Assembly (NCBI RefSeq): GCF_035994185.1
Contig: NZ_CP108538.1
Coordinates: 3,596,001 to 3,660,000, forward strand
Source of the DNA: Streptomyces sp. NBC_01217
Lineage (GTDB): Bacteria; Actinomycetota; Actinomycetes; Streptomycetales; Streptomycetaceae
Reading direction: 5' to 3'
Length of the DNA: 64,000 bases
Position numbers and translations under genes: made by a program
Notes under the pieces: generated by a model
What the model was told of the DNA's origin: nothing
Database searches by the model: none
Seen by the model: the letters and a program-made list of their open reading frames with translations, nothing else
In this document: positions 53,483 through 62,215 of the stretch, one piece after another
Layout of the letters: every line of letters begins with the position of its first letter
How positions within the stretch are numbered: position 1 is the stretch's first letter

Positions 53483-56068
53483 CTATTCCGTGGCGATCGC
53501 GTTCAGAACGTTCATCCTGCCCGCCCGGAACGCCGGGACCAGCGCCGCGAACAGGCCCACGAAGGCCGAGGCGACGAAGACCGTGAGGATCGTCGGCCAC
53601 GGGATCTCCAGGACACCGAGGCCCTCCAGGGCCAGCAGCTTCTGGGCCGCCGTGCCCCAGCCCATGCCGAGGCCCAGGCCGAGCAGGGCGCCGAAGACCG
53701 CGATGACCACCGACTCCAGGCGGATCATCCGGCGCAGCTGGCGGCGGGAGAGGCCGATGGCGCGCATCAGGCCGATCTCGCGGGTCCGTTCGACCACCGA
53801 CAGGGCGAGGGTGTTCACCACACCGAGCACCGCGACGATGATCGCGAGGGCCAGCAGGCCGTAGACGATGTTCAGCAGCTGGCCGATCTGGTCCTTCAGC
53901 TGCTGCTTGAAGTCGGCCTGGTTCTTCACCTCGTACTGCGGGTACTTGACGAGGGCGTCCTTGAGGGCGGCGTACGCCTCCTTCTCCTTGCCGTCCGCGG
54001 CCTTGGCGAACATGATCATGTTCTCCGGCAGGGTGTCGGCGGGGACGTACTTCGCGGCGGTCGCGATGTTCATGTACATCGCGCCCTTGTCGATGTTCAC
54101 GTCGTCCGAGGTGATCGCGGCGACCTTCAGCTTCGCGCTCTCACCGCCCTTGAACGCGACGGTGATCCGGTCACCGACCTCGATGTGGTGGCGGGTGGCG
54201 TAGCCGTCGCCGACGGACATGGCGTCCTTGCCGTAGGCGTCGGCCAGGTTGCCGGAGACGGTCTCGCGGCGGACGTCGTCCTTGTACGTCGGATCGGCGG
54301 CGACCAGGCCCTCGTCCTCGGTGGAGCCGTCGGGGGCGGTGAGCTTGGCGTCGACGACCTTGTAGCTGGTGAAGTGCTCGATGTCCGGTGCGGATTCCAG
54401 GGACTTGACGGCCTGGTCCACGATCAGGGTGGGCACGCCGCCGGTCGCCTGGACGATGAAGTCCGCGCCGACCGACTTGTCGAGTTCCTCGGTGGCCGAG
54501 GCGACCATGGAGGAGCCGACGACCGAGAGGCAGGCCACCAGGGCGAGGCCGATCATCAGGGCGGCGCCGGTCGCTCCGGTGCGGCGCGGGTTGCGCAGGG
54601 CGTTGCGCTCCGCGAGCCGTCCGACGGGGCCGAACATCCGCAGCAGGACCGCGCTGAGCACCCGGACCACGAAGCCGGCCAGCAGCGGGCCGATCACGAT
54701 GAAGCCGATCAGGGTGAGGACCACGCCGGCGCCGAGGAAGAGCGAGCCCTCGCTCGCCTTGTCGGCCCGCGTCGCGGTGTAGAGCGCGGCGCCTCCGCCG
54801 AGGGTGAGGACCAGTCCGATCGCGGCCCGGACCCGTCCGGCGCGGCCGTCCGCCGGAGTTCCGGCGTCGCGCAGGGCGGCCATCGGGGAGATCTTCCCGG
54901 CCCGGCGGGCGGGGATGTACGCGGCGACGACGGTGACGACGATGCCGAGCGCGAGGCCGACCACCGGGGTCGTCCAGGCGACCGTGAGGTCCTTGGTGGA
55001 CAGGTCCATGCCCATGGCACCCATGAGCTTCATCAGGCCGACGGCGAGGCCGACCCCGGCTCCGACGCCGAGGACGGAGCCGAGGATTCCGAGGAACAGC
55101 GCCTCGATCAGCACGGACCTGTTGACCTGCCTGCGGCTGGAGCCGATGGCCCGCATCAGGCCGATCTCACGGGTGCGCTGGGCGACCAGCATCGAGAAGG
55201 TGTTGACGATCAGGAAGATGCCGACGAGGAAGGCGATCCCGGCGAAGCCGAGCATCGCGTACTTCATGACGTCGAGGAAGGAGCCCATCGAGTCCTTGTT
55301 GGCGGCCGCGGCCTCCTTCTGGGTCTGGAGCTTGTACGCGGAGGTGTCGCCGAGCGCCGTGGCGACGTTCCGCTTCAGCTGGGCGTCGGTGACGCCGGAG
55401 TCGGCGGTGACGGAGATGAGGCTGAAGACGTCGGGCCTGCCGAGCAGCTTCGTCTGCGCGGTGGCGGTGTCGAAGTAGACGATCGCCGCGCCGGGGTTGG
55501 TGACCTTGAAGGTGGCGATGCCGCTGATCTTCGCGTTGATGTCGCCGGTGGCGGCGATGGTGCGCAGCTCGTCGCCGATCTTCAGATGGTGCTTGTCGGC
55601 GGTGTCGGCGTCGACCATGACCTCGGTCGGGCCGCGCGGTGCGTGGCCGGAGGTGATCTCCATCGAACGCAGGTCGTTCTTCGTCCAGTTGCCCGCGATC
55701 GTCGGGGCACCCGTCGTCGAGCCCATGTTCTTGTCGTGGCTGTCGACGACGGTGACGGACATGCTGGTGACCGCGCCCTCGGCGGCCTTCACACCGGTGG
55801 CCCGGCCGACCTGCTCGACGGTCGAGGCGGGGAGCGTGACGGGCTTGCCGTTCTGCGGGAGCTGCTCGTCGTCCTCGGCGCTCCTGGGGCTCACGGTGAC
55901 ATCGGCCGATGTCGCGGCGAAGAGCTTGTCGAACGTGGTGTTCATGGTGTCGGTGAAGACGAGCGTGCCGCACACGAACGCCACCGACAGCAGGACCGCG
56001 ACGGCGGAGAGCGCCATGCGTCCCTTGTGCGCGAAGAAGTTGCGCCTCGATGTCTTCCAGACGGTCAT
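53483..56068 (-). CDS. FtsX/MacB-family ABC transporter permease
   Basis: 861-residue permease with the double-FtsX layout. An N-terminal helix (MALSAVAVLLSVAFVCGTLVF) leads to a large external MacB_PCD domain (about 45-240). The first FtsX block follows (LGFAGIAFLVGIFLIVNTFSM, VAQRTREIGLMRAIGSSRRQV), then a middle set of helices, a second external domain (about 520-720) and a second FtsX block (LLALAIIVAVLGVVNTLALSV, VERTREIGLMRAIGLSRRQL). Such permeases move no classical cargo but drive lipoprotein or peptide handling at the membrane surface. The start overlaps the ATPase stop by four bases. Confidence 0.92.
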   Translation of the reverse strand: MTVWKTSRRNFFAHKGRMALSAVAVLLSVAFVCGTLVFTDTMNTTFDKLFAATSADVTVSPRSAEDDEQLPQNGKPVTLPASTVEQVGRATGVKAAEGAVTSMSVTVVDSHDKNMGSTTGAPTIAGNWTKNDLRSMEITSGHAPRGPTEVMVDADTADKHHLKIGDELRTIAATGDINAKISGIATFKVTNPGAAIVYFDTATAQTKLLGRPDVFSLISVTADSGVTDAQLKRNVATALGDTSAYKLQTQKEAAAANKDSMGSFLDVMKYAMLGFAGIAFLVGIFLIVNTFSMLVAQRTREIGLMRAIGSSRRQVNRSVLIEALFLGILGSVLGVGAGVGLAVGLMKLMGAMGMDLSTKDLTVAWTTPVVGLALGIVVTVVAAYIPARRAGKISPMAALRDAGTPADGRAGRVRAAIGLVLTLGGGAALYTATRADKASEGSLFLGAGVVLTLIGFIVIGPLLAGFVVRVLSAVLLRMFGPVGRLAERNALRNPRRTGATGAALMIGLALVACLSVVGSSMVASATEELDKSVGADFIVQATGGVPTLIVDQAVKSLESAPDIEHFTSYKVVDAKLTAPDGSTEDEGLVAADPTYKDDVRRETVSGNLADAYGKDAMSVGDGYATRHHIEVGDRITVAFKGGESAKLKVAAITSDDVNIDKGAMYMNIATAAKYVPADTLPENMIMFAKAADGKEKEAYAALKDALVKYPQYEVKNQADFKQQLKDQIGQLLNIVYGLLALAIIVAVLGVVNTLALSVVERTREIGLMRAIGLSRRQLRRMIRLESVVIAVFGALLGLGLGMGWGTAAQKLLALEGLGVLEIPWPTILTVFVASAFVGLFAALVPAFRAGRMNVLNAIATE

Positions 56069-56853
56069 GAGGTCCGCCCGCGCGCGTCGAAGTCCTTCAT
56101 GCGGTCGAGGACCTGGTCGGCCGTCGGGTTCAGCATCTCGTCGACGATGCGTCCGTCGGCGAGGTACAGCACCCGGTCCGCGTAGGAGGCGGCGACCGGG
56201 TCGTGGGTGACCATGACGATGGTCTGGCCCAGCTCGTCGACCGACCTGCGCAGGAAGCTCAGCACCTCGGCACCGGCCCGCGAGTCCAGGTTTCCGGTGG
56301 GCTCGTCACCGAAGATGATCTCCGGCCGGGCGGCGAGCGCCCTGGCCACCGCGACGCGCTGCTGCTGGCCGCCGGAGAGCTCGGTGGGCCGGTGCTTCAG
56401 CCGCTCGGCGAGTCCGACCGTCTCCACGACCTGCCGCAGCCAGGCCGCGTCGGGCCTGCGGCCCGCGATGTCCATCGGCAGCGTGATGTTCTCCAGCGCG
56501 TTGAGCGTCGGGAGGAGGTTGAACGCCTGGAAGATGAAGCCGATCCGGTCGCGGCGGAGCTGGGTGAGCTTCTTGTCCTTGAGCCCGGTGATCTCGGTCT
56601 CGTCGAGGTAAATCTGACCCGAGGTCACGGTGTCCAGGCCGGCCAGGCAGTGCATCAGGGTCGACTTGCCGGAGCCGGAGGGGCCCATGATCGCCGTGAA
56701 CTGCCCGCGGGCGATGTCCACATCGACATGGTCGAGCGCGACGACCCGGGTCTCCCCCGTGCCGTACGCCTTGACGACCTGCCGCGCTCGCGCAGCGACG
56801 GCCGTACGCCCTCCAGTACCCCCGTGCCTGGGAATGGTCACAGCCGTTGTCAC
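56065..56853 (-). CDS. LolD/MacB-type ABC transporter ATPase
   Basis: 262 residues from the GTG at 56853, with GGAG upstream. The ATPase has Walker A GPSGSGKSTLMHCLAG, Q-loop FIFQAFNLLPTLNALENI, signature LSGGQQQRVAVARALA, Walker B IIFGDEPTGNLDS and switch VMVTHDPVAASYADR. The insertion before the signature and overall length match the MacB/LolD/FtsE group that pairs with FtsX-type permeases. It is coupled to the permease gene downstream. Confidence 0.95.
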   Translation of the reverse strand: MTTAVTIPRHGGTGGRTAVAARARQVVKAYGTGETRVVALDHVDVDIARGQFTAIMGPSGSGKSTLMHCLAGLDTVTSGQIYLDETEITGLKDKKLTQLRRDRIGFIFQAFNLLPTLNALENITLPMDIAGRRPDAAWLRQVVETVGLAERLKHRPTELSGGQQQRVAVARALAARPEIIFGDEPTGNLDSRAGAEVLSFLRRSVDELGQTIVMVTHDPVAASYADRVLYLADGRIVDEMLNPTADQVLDRMKDFDARGRTS

Positions 56854-57257
56854 GTTTTTTCTCCTATGTCGGTGAGCGTGTGGGTTGCTGCGGTGTACGT
56901 GTGAAGTCTGGTGCGGCGAGGGGGTCCGGCGCGCTGGTGCCCGGCGCAGTCTTCGGGTGGGGTTTTCCCCACCCCGTCCCCTGTGGTCAGCCGCTTTTCG
57001 CGGTGTAGGAAAACAGTAAGGAGCGGGCCCCCGCCCTCACGTCCTCCGCCGGGAGGAACCGCCCCTGGGCAGAACTGAGGAGTGTCCCCTAGGGGTCTCG
57101 GCCCCCGGGTGGAGACCCGTATCGGGGACTGGACCCATGGGTGCACACCCGGCGCGCCCGGAGGTCCTGCGCCCCGTCCGCCGGCAGCGCCCTCCCCGCC
57201 GGGACCCCCGGGTGAGACAGTGTCCCGAGGAAATACGTGCAAGGGGAAGGAATCTTG
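56854..57257. other. Divergent intergenic region, ABC operon / MFS gene
   Basis: 404 bases with no gene I can support. It should hold both divergent promoters. A perfect 8-bp stem (GGGTGGGG, loop TTTT, CCCCACCC; 56955-56974) lies near the ABC side and could be a small regulatory hairpin. CCCCTAGGGG at about 57087 is a short palindrome. Confidence 0.4.
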
Positions 57258-58856
57258 GTGAGCGGCGCGGGCGGCAGTGCGGGCGGCAGTACCGAAGCGG
57301 TGTCCGGGCCAGGGGCCGCCCCGGCGCCCTCCCCCGTGGTGCCGCACAGGCGCGGCCCGGTGGTCGCCGCCCTGATGCTCGGGATGGCCCTTTCGGCCAT
57401 CGACGGCACCATCGTCTCCACCGCCGTTCCGCAGATCGTCGGCGACCTCGGCGGCTTCTCCGTCTTCTCGTGGCTGTTCTCCGGCTATCTGCTGGCCGTG
57501 ACGGTCACCCTGCCGGTGTACGGGAAGCTCTCCGACACCTTCGGCCGCAAGCCGGTCCTGATCGCCGGGATCGTCCTCTTCCTGTTCGGTTCGGTGCTCT
57601 GCGCCGCCGCCTGGAACATGGCCGCACTGATCGCCTTCCGGGTCGTCCAGGGCCTGGGCGGCGGCGCGCTGCAGGGCACGGTGCAGACCATCGCCGCCGA
57701 CCTCTACCCGCTCAAGGAACGCCCCAGGATCCAGGCCAGGCTGTCGACCGTATGGGCCACATCGGCGGTCGCGGGGCCGGTGATCGGCGGGCTGTTCGCG
57801 GTGTACGCGGACTGGCGCTGGATCTTCCTGATCAATCTGCCGATCGGGGCGCTCGCGCTCTGGCTCGTCGTACGCCATCTCCACGAGCCGTCCCGCACCC
57901 GCCGGGCGGCCGGCGCGCCCCGCCCCCGGATCGACTGGGCGGGCGCGCTCGCCGTCTTCGCCACCGGGACGCTGCTGCTGACCGCGCTCGTCCAGGGCGG
58001 GGTCGCCTGGCCCTGGCTGTCGGCCCCGTCGCTCGGCCTGCTGGGCGCGAGCGCCGCTCTCGCCGCGCTGACCGTCGTCATCGAGCGTCGCGCCGCCGAG
58101 CCGATCATCCCCGGCTGGGTCTGGCGGCGGCGGACCATCGCCTCGGTCAATCTGGCGCTGGGCGCGATGGGGCTGCTGATGGTCGCCCCCACCGTCTTCC
58201 TGCCGACGTACGCCCAGTCGGTGCTGGGCCTCGGCCCGATCGCCGCCGGTTTCGTGCTCTCCGTGATGACGCTGAGCTGGCCGGTGTCGGCGGCGTTCTC
58301 CAACCGCGTCTACAACCGCATCGGTTTCCGCCGCACCGCGATCATCGGCATGAGCTGCGCGCTGCTGATCCTGCTCGCCTTCCCGCTGCTGCCGTATCCC
58401 GGCGAGCCCTGGCAGCCCGCCCTGATCATGCTGCTGCTGGGCGCGGCGCTCGGGCTGTTCCAGCTGCCGCTGATCGTCGGGGTCCAGTCGACGGTCGGCT
58501 GGGCCGAGCGCGGTACGACGACGGCCTCCGTGCTCTTCTGCCGCCAGGTCGGCCAGAGCGTCGGCGCCGCGCTCTTCGGGGCCGTGGCCAACGGGGTCCT
58601 CGCATCCCGGCTGGCCGCCGCCCCCGTCCCCGGGCTGCCGGGCGACCTGGACGCGATCTCGCACGCCCTGGACGACCCGGGCAGGCTCTCGGCGGCGGCG
58701 GACTATCTGCGCCGGGCCGTCGATGCCGCCGTCGACCATGTCTACCTGGGTGCCGCCGGGGCCGCGGCGCTCGCCCTGCTGGTGCTTGTCCTGATGGCCC
58801 CGCGCCGCTTCCCGGTCCTCGCGGAGGAATCCGGGAGCGACACCCCGGCGCCGTAG
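57258..58856 (+). CDS. DHA2-family MFS multidrug exporter (EmrB/QacA type)
   Basis: 532 residues from the GTG at 57258 (VSGAGGSAGG), after AAGGGGAAGG. About 14 membrane helices are predicted. Motif D1/motif 1 region LGMALSAIDGTIVSTAVPQI, antiporter-type loop GKLSDTFGRKPVLIAGI, motif B RVVQGLGGGALQGTVQ and motif C AVAGPVIGGLFAVYADWRWIF are intact. It is a proton-driven drug or metabolite efflux protein. No TetR-type regulator adjoins it, so its inducer is unknown. Confidence 0.93.
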   Translation: MSGAGGSAGGSTEAVSGPGAAPAPSPVVPHRRGPVVAALMLGMALSAIDGTIVSTAVPQIVGDLGGFSVFSWLFSGYLLAVTVTLPVYGKLSDTFGRKPVLIAGIVLFLFGSVLCAAAWNMAALIAFRVVQGLGGGALQGTVQTIAADLYPLKERPRIQARLSTVWATSAVAGPVIGGLFAVYADWRWIFLINLPIGALALWLVVRHLHEPSRTRRAAGAPRPRIDWAGALAVFATGTLLLTALVQGGVAWPWLSAPSLGLLGASAALAALTVVIERRAAEPIIPGWVWRRRTIASVNLALGAMGLLMVAPTVFLPTYAQSVLGLGPIAAGFVLSVMTLSWPVSAAFSNRVYNRIGFRRTAIIGMSCALLILLAFPLLPYPGEPWQPALIMLLLGAALGLFQLPLIVGVQSTVGWAERGTTTASVLFCRQVGQSVGAALFGAVANGVLASRLAAAPVPGLPGDLDAISHALDDPGRLSAAADYLRRAVDAAVDHVYLGAAGAAALALLVLVLMAPRRFPVLAEESGSDTPAP

Positions 58857-59067
58857 TCAGCAGCTCGTGTACGTCCGTGTCCCGATCCCGTAGCGGATGC
58901 CGCCTTTGGCCAAAACCTCATGCGACCGAGACATTACCGTGGGTAGTTCTGGCCAGACCCTCCCCAACTCCCGTACCCGCGAGTAATGTTCGCGCTTCCG
59001 ACAGCACACCCGCACTCCTGCCTTGCCGTCCAGCCCAGGACCCGAGCCACGCAAGGAGCAGCACCAG

Positions 59068-59472
59068 ATGTCGTACGGAAGCCAGCCCCCACCTCCGCAT
59101 CAGCCCGAATACCTGCTGCCCTGGCAGAGTTCGCGGCCGGCACCGCCCCCGCCGTGGCCGGACCCGCCCGCGGCACCCGTGCCCGCCCCGGGACGCCACA
59201 GCGATCTGCGCCGGCTGCGCACCGCGTACCGGCTGCTGCGGCGCATCGCGACCCTGACCGCGCTCGGCTACTTCGTGGTCTTCCTGCTGCTCTCCGGATT
59301 CGCCGAGGACCTGATGGACCGCCCCCTGTCCGGCGGTCTCAACATCGGCCTGGCACTGGGGCTCTGTCAGCTGCCCGTGACGCTGCTCGCCATCGTCGTG
59401 TACGAGCGGACCGCCCGCAGCACGGTCGACCCGCTCGCCGCCCGGCTCCGAAGGGCGGGAGCGGCCCGGTGA
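59068..59472 (+). CDS. DUF485-family membrane protein, partner of the symporter
   Basis: 134 residues from the ATG at 59068, with AAGGAG upstream; a longer frame from 59023 has no ribosome site. After a Pro-rich cytoplasmic part come two helices (ALGYFVVFLLLSGFAEDLM, LGLCQLPVTLLAIVVYERTA) with the DUF485 spacing (LRTAYRLLRRIATLTALGYF). The same pairing, YjcH with ActP, is known in acetate transport. The stop overlaps the symporter GTG start by four bases. Confidence 0.85.
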   Translation: MSYGSQPPPPHQPEYLLPWQSSRPAPPPPWPDPPAAPVPAPGRHSDLRRLRTAYRLLRRIATLTALGYFVVFLLLSGFAEDLMDRPLSGGLNIGLALGLCQLPVTLLAIVVYERTARSTVDPLAARLRRAGAAR

Positions 59473-61094
59473 ACGGATTCGACGATTCCGCGCAGTCGAT
59501 GTCCCTGGTGGCCTTCCTCGCCGTGGCCACCATCGCCCTGCTGCTCTGCGTGATGACCGGCCCGGACCGCGAGGACCTCGACGAGTTCTACACCGGCTCC
59601 CGCGCGCTCTCGCCCCTGCAGAACGGCCTCGCGCTCGCGGGTGACTACCTCTCCGCGGCCACCGTTCTCGGCACCACCGGCATCATCGCCCTCACCGGCT
59701 ACGACGGGATGATCCTCGCGCTGAGCATCACCCTCTCGCTCGTCCTGCTGATGTTCCTGCTGGCCGAACCGCTGCGCAACACGGGCGGGTTCACCATGGG
59801 CGACCTGCTCGTGCGCCGCGCACCCGGCCGCGCGGTCCGCATCACCGCCTGCGCGGCCACCGTCGCCGCGCTCGTTCCGCTGATGGTCGTCCAGCTCGCG
59901 GGCACCGGCGATCTGCTCGCGTTCATCCTGGGGTTCGACAGCTCCGGATTCCGCAGCGGCGTCATCATCGGGCTCGGCATGCTGATGATCGGCTACGCGG
60001 CGATCGGCGGGATGAAGGGCACCGCGCTGATCCAGATCGTGAAGACCGTGGTCCTGTTCACCGCGGCGTTCACCATCGCCGTACTGATCATGAACCGGTT
60101 CGACTGGGACACCGGCGCGCTGCTCTCGGCCGCCCGGCGCGGCAGCGGCGCGGGGGCCGCGTATCTGCGCTCGGGGCTCCAGTTCGACGGCAGCGGACTC
60201 GACATGGTCAGCTCCGAACTGACCGTGGTGCTCGGCGCGGCCTGTCTGCCGCACGTCACCATGCGCATGACGAACGCCCGCTCCACCCAGGCCGTCCGCC
60301 GCTCGCTGTCCTGGGCGGTCGCCGTGGTCGCCGGGCTCTGTCTGCTGCTCGTCGTGATCGGCTTCGGTGCGGCGGCGCTCGTCGGCCATGCCCGCATCAC
60401 GGCTGCCGGGGCCTCCGGGAACAGCTCGATCCTTCAGGTCAGCGGGGTGGTCGCGGGCGGTGGCCAGCTGGGCGCGCTGGTCGTCACGACGATGACGACG
60501 GCGATCTTCCTGACGCTGCTCGCCTCGGTCGCCGGAATGATCCTGGCCTGCGCGAACTCCCTCGCCCACGATCTCGTCGCCCATGGCCTGCACGGGGTGC
60601 GCGACCCGGACAGGGCGCCGCTGCCGGGCCTGTCCGAAATGCGTACGGCACAGGTCGCGGCGGTCGTCGTCGGACTGCTCGCCACCACGCTCGCCGTCGT
60701 GGCCCGGCACTGGAACGTACAGGCGCTGGCGGCGCTCTCGTTCTGCGTCGGTGCGTCGGCGCTGGCCCCGGCGCTCGTCTACAGCATGTTCTGGCGCCGC
60801 TTCAGCCGCACCGGGCTGCTCTGCACCCTGATCGTCGGCACCGTCACCGTCCTGGTGCTGATCACCGGCACCGACCTGGTCTCGGGCTCCCCTTCTTCGG
60901 TCTTCCCCGAGTACGACTTCAACTGGTTCCCGTTCACCACGACCGGCCTCGTCTCCATCCCGGCCGGCTTCCTGGCGGGCTGGCTGGGAACGGTGCTCGG
61001 CCGCCGCACGGCGGCGCGGGAACGACGCCGGTACGAGACCGAGGAACCCCGCATCCTGGCAGGCCCCCCACAGAAACCGACGACCCGCCCCTGA
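59469..61094 (+). CDS. Sodium:solute symporter (ActP/MctC-like cation/monocarboxylate symporter)
   Basis: 541 residues starting at the GTG at 59469 (VNGFDDSAQSMS). About 13 helices follow the LeuT-like SSS fold: YTGSRALSPLQNGLALAGDYLSAATVLGTTG (read in parts) is the substrate/Na-site region of helix 1, then GFTMGDLLVRRAPGRAVR, GAACLPHVTMRMTNARSTQAVRRS and NSLAHDLVAHGL. These features fit the acetate/pyruvate subgroup. The substrate is inferred from the DUF485 partner. The terminal about 40 residues are cytoplasmic and basic. Confidence 0.92.
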   Translation: MNGFDDSAQSMSLVAFLAVATIALLLCVMTGPDREDLDEFYTGSRALSPLQNGLALAGDYLSAATVLGTTGIIALTGYDGMILALSITLSLVLLMFLLAEPLRNTGGFTMGDLLVRRAPGRAVRITACAATVAALVPLMVVQLAGTGDLLAFILGFDSSGFRSGVIIGLGMLMIGYAAIGGMKGTALIQIVKTVVLFTAAFTIAVLIMNRFDWDTGALLSAARRGSGAGAAYLRSGLQFDGSGLDMVSSELTVVLGAACLPHVTMRMTNARSTQAVRRSLSWAVAVVAGLCLLLVVIGFGAAALVGHARITAAGASGNSSILQVSGVVAGGGQLGALVVTTMTTAIFLTLLASVAGMILACANSLAHDLVAHGLHGVRDPDRAPLPGLSEMRTAQVAAVVVGLLATTLAVVARHWNVQALAALSFCVGASALAPALVYSMFWRRFSRTGLLCTLIVGTVTVLVLITGTDLVSGSPSSVFPEYDFNWFPFTTTGLVSIPAGFLAGWLGTVLGRRTAARERRRYETEEPRILAGPPQKPTTRP

Positions 61095-61099
61095 AGGCC

Positions 61100-61116
61100 C
61101 CGGCCGGTCCGGCCGG
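61100..61116. terminator. Short hairpin between convergent genes
   Basis: CCGGCC, loop GGTCC, GGCCGG forms a six-base-pair GC stem between the symporter stop (61094) and the coiled-coil gene stop (61132). It is weak but in the right place. Confidence 0.4.
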
Positions 61117-61131
61117 CGAGCCGCCCCGGCC

Positions 61132-62031
61132 TCAGTCCTCCGCCGGGTCCGGGGTCACCCGCCCGGTGAGGGCCGCGAGTGCGTTCCGTACATGTGTCAT
61201 GTGCGCCCGGACCTCCTCGCGGCCCTCTTCGTGCTCCCGCAGGATCCGCTCCGTCTCACGGATCACCCGCTCCTCGCGGGCCCTGGCCGCCGCGATCAGC
61301 TCCGCGCCCTGCGCCTCGGCGTCCTCCTGGCCGTGTCGTACGGCCTCCTCGGTCTGCGCCAGCGCCCGCCGCGCCTCGGCCAGGCGGGCCTCCGCCCGCT
61401 CGGTCAGCTCGTCGTGGTGTGCGGTCTGCGCGGCCTGCGCCTCGGCCAGTTCGCGTTCGGCCGTCTGCCACCGCTCGCCGTGCTCCGTCTCCTGGTGCGC
61501 GAGGACGCTCGCGGTGCGGCGGCGTGTCCCGGCCATCACGGCCTCCGCCTCCTCCCGCATCCGCGCGGCCTCCTGCCGTGCCTCGGCGAGGGTCTCCTCG
61601 GCGGTGGCCGTGGCCGCCGTCAACGCCTGGTCGGCGTGGTTCCCGGCCGCCGCCCGCATCGCATCGCAGTCCGCGCGCGCCGACTCGCGGAGCCTGCGAC
61701 CCACCGCGTCCGCCGCGTCCCGCAGCGCCTGCGCGGCTTCCTGTGCGGCGCCCCGCAGATCCCGGTCCTCGCTCTCGGCGAGCGCCAGGATCTGCCGGGC
61801 GCGCTCGCCCAGCGATTCGTAGGTCTGCGGGGCGAGCCCGGCAACGACCTCGCCCAGCCGGACCGACTCGGCCGAGAGCTCCTCCACCAGCGCGGTCAGC
61901 CGGGCCACCCGCTCCCGGGCCTCGTCCCGCTCCGCCGACAGGGCGGCCACGGTGCGGTCGACCTGCTCCGGACGGTAACCACGCCCCCGTACTCCGACGA
62001 CGTCATACGCGGACACCGGTGCAGAACTCAT
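61132..62031 (-). CDS. Coiled-coil protein of the Scy/FilP/'cellulose-binding' (DivIVA-like) type
   Basis: 299 residues, almost all alpha-helical. A short N-terminal DivIVA-like motif (YDVVGVRGRGYRPEQVDRTVAAL) precedes about 250 residues of Glu/Ala/Arg coiled coil (ERDEARERVARLTALVEEL, AEETLAEARQEAARMREEAE, ELTERAEARLAEARRALAQTEE). Streptomyces has several such proteins of polar growth and cytoskeletal scaffolding, of which Scy is much longer. The historical name 'cellulose-binding protein' is not supported by any domain. It is likely a cytoplasmic structural protein at hyphal tips or septa. Confidence 0.8.
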   Translation of the reverse strand: MSSAPVSAYDVVGVRGRGYRPEQVDRTVAALSAERDEARERVARLTALVEELSAESVRLGEVVAGLAPQTYESLGERARQILALAESEDRDLRGAAQEAAQALRDAADAVGRRLRESARADCDAMRAAAGNHADQALTAATATAEETLAEARQEAARMREEAEAVMAGTRRRTASVLAHQETEHGERWQTAERELAEAQAAQTAHHDELTERAEARLAEARRALAQTEEAVRHGQEDAEAQGAELIAAARAREERVIRETERILREHEEGREEVRAHMTHVRNALAALTGRVTPDPAED

Positions 62032-62160
62032 CCCAGAAGCCTCTTTCCGACTCTCCGACCCAGTTGCGATACGTCAAGGATGCGGCAATTGACTCAGAAG
62101 TCGGAATCGTTTCGCTGCTTTCCGGACGGAAGCGACCGGCATCACAGCCCGCACACACGA

Positions 62161-62197
62161 CGGCGCCCGGCCCCCTGTCTCGGGGTGCCGGGCGCCG
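62161..62197 (-). terminator. Hairpin after the SUKH-4-type gene
   Basis: CGGCGCCCGGC (62161-62171) pairs with GCCGGGCGCCG (62187-62197). Inside it CCCC/GGGG extends the stem around TGTCTC with one unpaired T. It begins 19 nt beyond the stop codon at 62216 and is a strong candidate terminator. Confidence 0.7.
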
Positions 62198-62215
62198 TAC
62201 GCGGAGCCTGCCGGG